A stretch of DNA of 64,000 nucleotides from the NCBI GenBank assembly GCA_963642145.1, contig CAVIFU010000001.1, positions 1 through 64,000 of the forward strand, written 5' to 3'. This DNA comes from Stercoripulliclostridium_A sp963642145. GTDB taxonomy: Bacteria > Bacillota > Clostridia > Christensenellales > DTU072. A model generated the notes under the pieces. That model was given only the letters and a program-made list of their open reading frames with translations. It had not been told where the DNA came from and made no database searches. Of this stretch, positions 60,668 through 64,000 are shown in pieces (the first letter of the stretch is position 1; the number at the start of each line of letters is the position of its first letter). The position numbers and the translations under genes are program-made.

Positions 60668-61784
60668 ATTTGGATAACTCCTTGTATAATTTTGTGTATT
60701 TAGCCGCAAACTCCGTTGCTTCTTCGATGGTATTGTCTATAAACAAACTAATGCGCGTAACGCCGTCGATGTATTTACCTTTAAGTCCCAAACCTTCCGC
60801 AACGCGCCGCGAAGCTTTGTTGGATGAACACGCGCTGCCGGTGCCGACAAGTATTCCTTCCCGTTCCAAAGCATGCTGCATAACTTCTCCGCGCACTTTC
60901 GGAGTGGAAAACGTAACGATATACGGGGAAGACTCCGAGTCTGAAAGTATTTTTATATCCGGTATATCCTTGATTGCGTCAAACAGTACGGCACGGATGG
61001 CGTTTAGTTTGATATGTGTGGCGTTAAGTTCCGAATAGCGCGCTTCCGCCGCTGCCTTAAACGCCATTATTGCCGGTGTGTTTTCGGTAGAAGAGCGCAC
61101 GCCGCCCTCTTGCCCTCCGCCGAAAACTATCGGTGAAAGGTTTACGTTCTTTGCGCAATATAACGCGCCCAACCCTTTCGGCGCGCCGATTTTGTGCGCG
61201 CTCATAGAGTAAAGATCCACTTTTGTTGCGCGCAGATTTATTTCGATTTTACCGAATGCTTGCACGCCGTCGCTGTGGAACAAAGCTTTAGGCACAATTT
61301 CTTTTGTAAGGGCTGAGAGTTTTCCGATATCGTTTATCGCGCCGGTCTCGTTGCTTACGTGTATAACGGAAACGAGCGTCGTTTCCGGCGTCAGCAAATT
61401 TAGGAAGGCTTCTTCGTCTACGGCGCCCTTCTCCGTGACGGGCGCCAAAACGACGTCAAAACCGCGTTGCTTCAATTCCATTGCCGTATAATATACGGCA
61501 GAGTGCTCTGCGTTGGATATAATCACCCTACCGCCCTTAACTTTTTTGGAGCCGAGCAGCGCAAGATTGTCGCTTTCCGTGCCTCCGGCGGTAAAATATA
61601 TCTTCCCGTCCGCATGGAGTTTTTTGAGGATGGTCTCTCTTGCGGATTCCAAGTCTTGCTTTGCACAAATTCCCTCGTGGTACATGGATGACGGATTAAA
61701 ATACTTTTCCCGCATATATGTATTTACGATATTTATGCTTTCTTCGGTGCACTTAGTGGTGCTTGCGTTATCAAAATAAATCAT
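60657..61784 (-). CDS. Cysteine desulfurase (NifS/IscS family)
   Basis: 375 residues, PLP enzyme. YFDNASTTK N-terminus, SAHKIGAPKGLGALY with PLP Lys, GTGSACSSNKAS with the active Cys, HSDGVQAFGK. Makes persulfide for tRNA thiolation with ThiI, its operon partner. A NifZ-type desulfurase in Bacillus has the same neighbour. Confidence 0.95.
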   Translation of the reverse strand: MIYFDNASTTKCTEESINIVNTYMREKYFNPSSMYHEGICAKQDLESARETILKKLHADGKIYFTAGGTESDNLALLGSKKVKGGRVIISNAEHSAVYYTAMELKQRGFDVVLAPVTEKGAVDEEAFLNLLTPETTLVSVIHVSNETGAINDIGKLSALTKEIVPKALFHSDGVQAFGKIEINLRATKVDLYSMSAHKIGAPKGLGALYCAKNVNLSPIVFGGGQEGGVRSSTENTPAIMAFKAAAEARYSELNATHIKLNAIRAVLFDAIKDIPDIKILSDSESSPYIVTFSTPKVRGEVMQHALEREGILVGTGSACSSNKASRRVAEGLGLKGKYIDGVTRISLFIDNTIEEATEFAAKYTKLYKELSKYGS

Positions 61785-61785
61785 G

Positions 61786-64000
61786 TTATTTAAGCGTTGC
61801 TATGGTGACGCCGCGCTCGCCCTCTCCGTATTTTCCGTCGCGGTATTCCTTTATCGCGGGGTGAGTTCTCAGACAATTTCTTACCGTTTCGCGTAGTTTT
61901 CCGGTTCCGTAGCCATGTACGATGCGCACTTCGTTTACACCGGCAAGTATCGCCTTGTCCAAGAATGCTTCGAGATTATGTCTTGCTTCTTCCGCCGTTT
62001 GCCCGATGAGCAAAATTTCCGGGCTGAATGCCTCGTTTCTGAGGGTTCTTGTCGTCGGTTTAACTTCCGGCTTGACGTTGCGTTTTTTTGCTTTAAGCTT
62101 GATGAGATCGTCCAATTTGAAGTTTGAGGTCAATCTACCGAGCCTTATCGTCGCCGAATTTTTTGCATAGTTTATGTTGGAAACTTCGCCTTCCGCTTTC
62201 AGCGGTTTGACAAGCACTGTGTCTCCTACATGAATTTCGCCTTCGTCCTCTTCGCCGAAACCTTCGAATTCGTTGTCCTCTTGAATGACGTATTTTTCCA
62301 ACGATTTACGTAATTTTCTCGCCTTAAATAAGTTTTCTTCCGTCGGAGTATCGAGAATATCGCGCAATGTTTCGATTATTTCGTTTGCTTCCGTCATGGC
62401 GTTTTCTACAAGACGTTTGGTCTCTTTGCGCACGTTCTCGTTCAATTTTTCACGTTGAGCATAGAGCCTGTCGCGTTCGCGTTCGACGTTTTTTTGCATC
62501 TCGTTAGCGGTTTTGAGTGCTTCGGCTGTTTTTTGTTCGTTCTCGGCTGCGTTCCTGCGCGCTACTTCAAGGGATTGAAGTACGTTTTCAAATTCAAGCT
62601 TACCTTCTTGTATACCTGCCCTTGCGGATTCGATTATCTCGGATTTAAGACCGAGTTTTTTTGCAATAAGTAATGCGTTTGAGGCGCCCGGAGTCCCTAC
62701 TATCAGTTTGTATGTCGGATTATAGGTTACGGGATCGAAATCCATGCTTGCGTTTTCACAGCGATCCGTGACCACCGCATACTCTTTAAGTTCGTTGTAG
62801 TGTGTGGTAATTACCGCTTTTGCGCCGCTATCGCGCAAATATGCAGAAATTGCCGTGGCAAGGCTTGCGCCTTCTGTCGGATCCGTACCTGCGCCCAATT
62901 CGTCCAAAAGCACCAACGAGTCCGGCGTTAGGTTATCGATTATGCGCACGATGTTGGCGATATGAGAAGAAAACGTAGATAAATTTTGCTCAATACTTTG
63001 TTCATCTCCGATATCGCAAAATACATTTGAGAAGATTGAAAGCTCTGCTTCGCGAGCCGGCACATACAGACCGCTTGCGCACATCATCGTCAGCAAGCCT
63101 ATGAGTTTCAGCGATACCGTTTTACCGCCCGTGTTCGGACCTGTTATAAACAGAAGATCGAAGTCTTTGCCCAATCTGATATCTATCGGGACAACTTTGT
63201 CTTTGTCGATTAGCGGATGTCTGCCGTGATCGATTCTGATTATTCCGTTGTCGTTGACGGTCGGCAAAACCGAGTTTGTCGCGTTTGCGTAGTAAGCCTT
63301 GGCAAATATCACGTCAAGTCGCACGATAATGTCGAAGGTGCTTTTAATACTTTCGGCACCCATGCTTACTTTGAGCGTAAATGCGCGCAGTATGCGTTCT
63401 ATTTCCGCCTGCTCTTCCAAAATATAAGTTTTGAGAGTGTTGTTAAGTTCTACTATTGCCATCGGCTCGACATATACCGTTTGTCCGGAAGCGCTTTGGT
63501 CGTGTATAAGTCCCGGGACTGAGCCGCGATACTCGGCTTTTACGGGTATAACATACCGATCTTCACGTACGGTGACGATGTTATCCTGCAAAATTTTGGA
63601 GTATTGCGGAGATGTGGTATACGCGTATAATTTAGTCTTGATCAGATCGCTCGTACGTTTGATTTTACCGCGAATCGACGCAAGCGCCGGTGACGCGTGA
63701 TCATACATTTCCGTATCGGACAGTATAGCCCTATCGATTTCTTCCGCAAGCGAAGAGTCGGTATAAATTGCGCCGGCAATTCCTTTAATGTGAGTCAACT
63801 CATCGTCGGGGACCTTGGCGATAGCGTACTTTACCGAGCCCGCTACGCGTAGCATACGGCTGACGCGCAAAAGTTCTCCCATGGTAAGCACGCTCATAAC
63901 GCTTGCCTTGTCCAAAACCACACTTATATCATCGAATGCGAAGCTGATGTTGGTTGCGTATTCGAAGGCGATTTTGTCCGCCTCGTACACCTCGCGCAAG
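61786..64000 (-). CDS. mutS2: MutS2 (RqcU), N-terminus outside the window
   Basis: At least 738 residues visible; roughly the first 45 lie beyond the window edge. Lever/clamp regions, ATPase with GPNTGGKTVSLK and LVLLDELGAGTDPTEGASLA, a KOW-like linker (about VLVKPLKAEGEV) and the C-terminal Smr nuclease domain with VRIVHGYGTGKLRE. MutS2 suppresses homologous recombination and/or splits collided ribosomes. The desulfurase gene begins one base after its stop. Confidence 0.95.
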   Translation of the reverse strand, partial: LREVYEADKIAFEYATNISFAFDDISVVLDKASVMSVLTMGELLRVSRMLRVAGSVKYAIAKVPDDELTHIKGIAGAIYTDSSLAEEIDRAILSDTEMYDHASPALASIRGKIKRTSDLIKTKLYAYTTSPQYSKILQDNIVTVREDRYVIPVKAEYRGSVPGLIHDQSASGQTVYVEPMAIVELNNTLKTYILEEQAEIERILRAFTLKVSMGAESIKSTFDIIVRLDVIFAKAYYANATNSVLPTVNDNGIIRIDHGRHPLIDKDKVVPIDIRLGKDFDLLFITGPNTGGKTVSLKLIGLLTMMCASGLYVPAREAELSIFSNVFCDIGDEQSIEQNLSTFSSHIANIVRIIDNLTPDSLVLLDELGAGTDPTEGASLATAISAYLRDSGAKAVITTHYNELKEYAVVTDRCENASMDFDPVTYNPTYKLIVGTPGASNALLIAKKLGLKSEIIESARAGIQEGKLEFENVLQSLEVARRNAAENEQKTAEALKTANEMQKNVERERDRLYAQREKLNENVRKETKRLVENAMTEANEIIETLRDILDTPTEENLFKARKLRKSLEKYVIQEDNEFEGFGEEDEGEIHVGDTVLVKPLKAEGEVSNINYAKNSATIRLGRLTSNFKLDDLIKLKAKKRNVKPEVKPTTRTLRNEAFSPEILLIGQTAEEARHNLEAFLDKAILAGVNEVRIVHGYGTGKLRETVRNCLRTHPAIKEYRDGKYGEGERGVTIATLK

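Overview
The window is a chromosomal segment of a spore-forming, low- to mid-GC bacterium of the Clostridia (Bacillota), probably an uncultured gut lineage (a Christensenellales-like group is a guess). The reasons are a Clostridia-type gene order (tlyA-nadK-argR-recN-spoIVB; mutS-mutL-miaA; cmk-ispH-rpsA), an ispH-rpsA gene fusion, SpoIVB and SpoIIM, a short EF-Ts, and strong Gram-positive Shine-Dalgarno and sigma-A signals. Nearly all of it is dense housekeeping sequence.

Layout. 1-531: tail of an unknown gene, then RNase P RNA (minus), divergent from rarA. 532-7244 (+): rarA, an ABC exporter pair, ruvX, a DUF1292 protein, a lipoprotein cyclophilin and a surface protein with MBG-like repeats. 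7297-9677: rpsB-tsf-pyrH. 9703-13305: asp23-like, nusB, xseA, xseB, a membrane protein, tlyA. 13357-19444: nadK-argR-recN, then spoIVB, spoIIM and a D,D-carboxypeptidase. 19494-21810: site-2 protease, scpA, scpB. 21873-30101: one 2742-residue repeat surface protein. 30603-39062: second D,D-carboxypeptidase, rluB, surE, a BaiN-like flavoprotein, cmk, ispH-rpsA, purB. Then tRNA-Trp (minus) and rnhA (+). 39747-43129 (minus): a membrane-anchored PadR-type regulator, lexA and a XerS-type recombinase. 43503-49130 is the only accessory island. 49160-57219 (minus): methionine gamma-lyase-like protein, miaA, mutL, mutS, miaB. 57290-59488 (+): a class A PBP. 59492-64000 (minus): thiI, cysteine desulfurase, mutS2 (cut by the window end).

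The island is the most interesting part. It begins at a 28-bp dif-like palindrome near xerS. It carries, on the minus strand, a membrane P-loop ATPase resembling Zot/pI of filamentous phages, a 30-residue membrane peptide, a membrane-anchored ectodomain protein, and two paralogous small basic proteins. On the plus strand it encodes at least three short structured RNAs. Each has its own consensus promoter and converges on the 3' end of a small basic protein gene, so that the U-tract of the RNA terminator is the antisense of the poly-Lys C-terminus. It also has a compact type I toxin-antitoxin-like locus and a cluster of perfect hairpins and G-runs like the intergenic origin/packaging region of an ssDNA phage. 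I read it as a defective or unusual inovirus-like prophage placed at dif. No replication protein and no second dif copy are visible, so this remains an inference.

A second theme is expression. Five sigma-A promoters (rarA, asp23-like, nadK, xerS, miaB) place the -10 box only 6-7 bases before the ATG, and two sporulation-type promoters (spoIIM, the PBP) place it 5 bases before. This predicts leaderless mRNAs in a genome whose other genes have ordinary Shine-Dalgarno sites.
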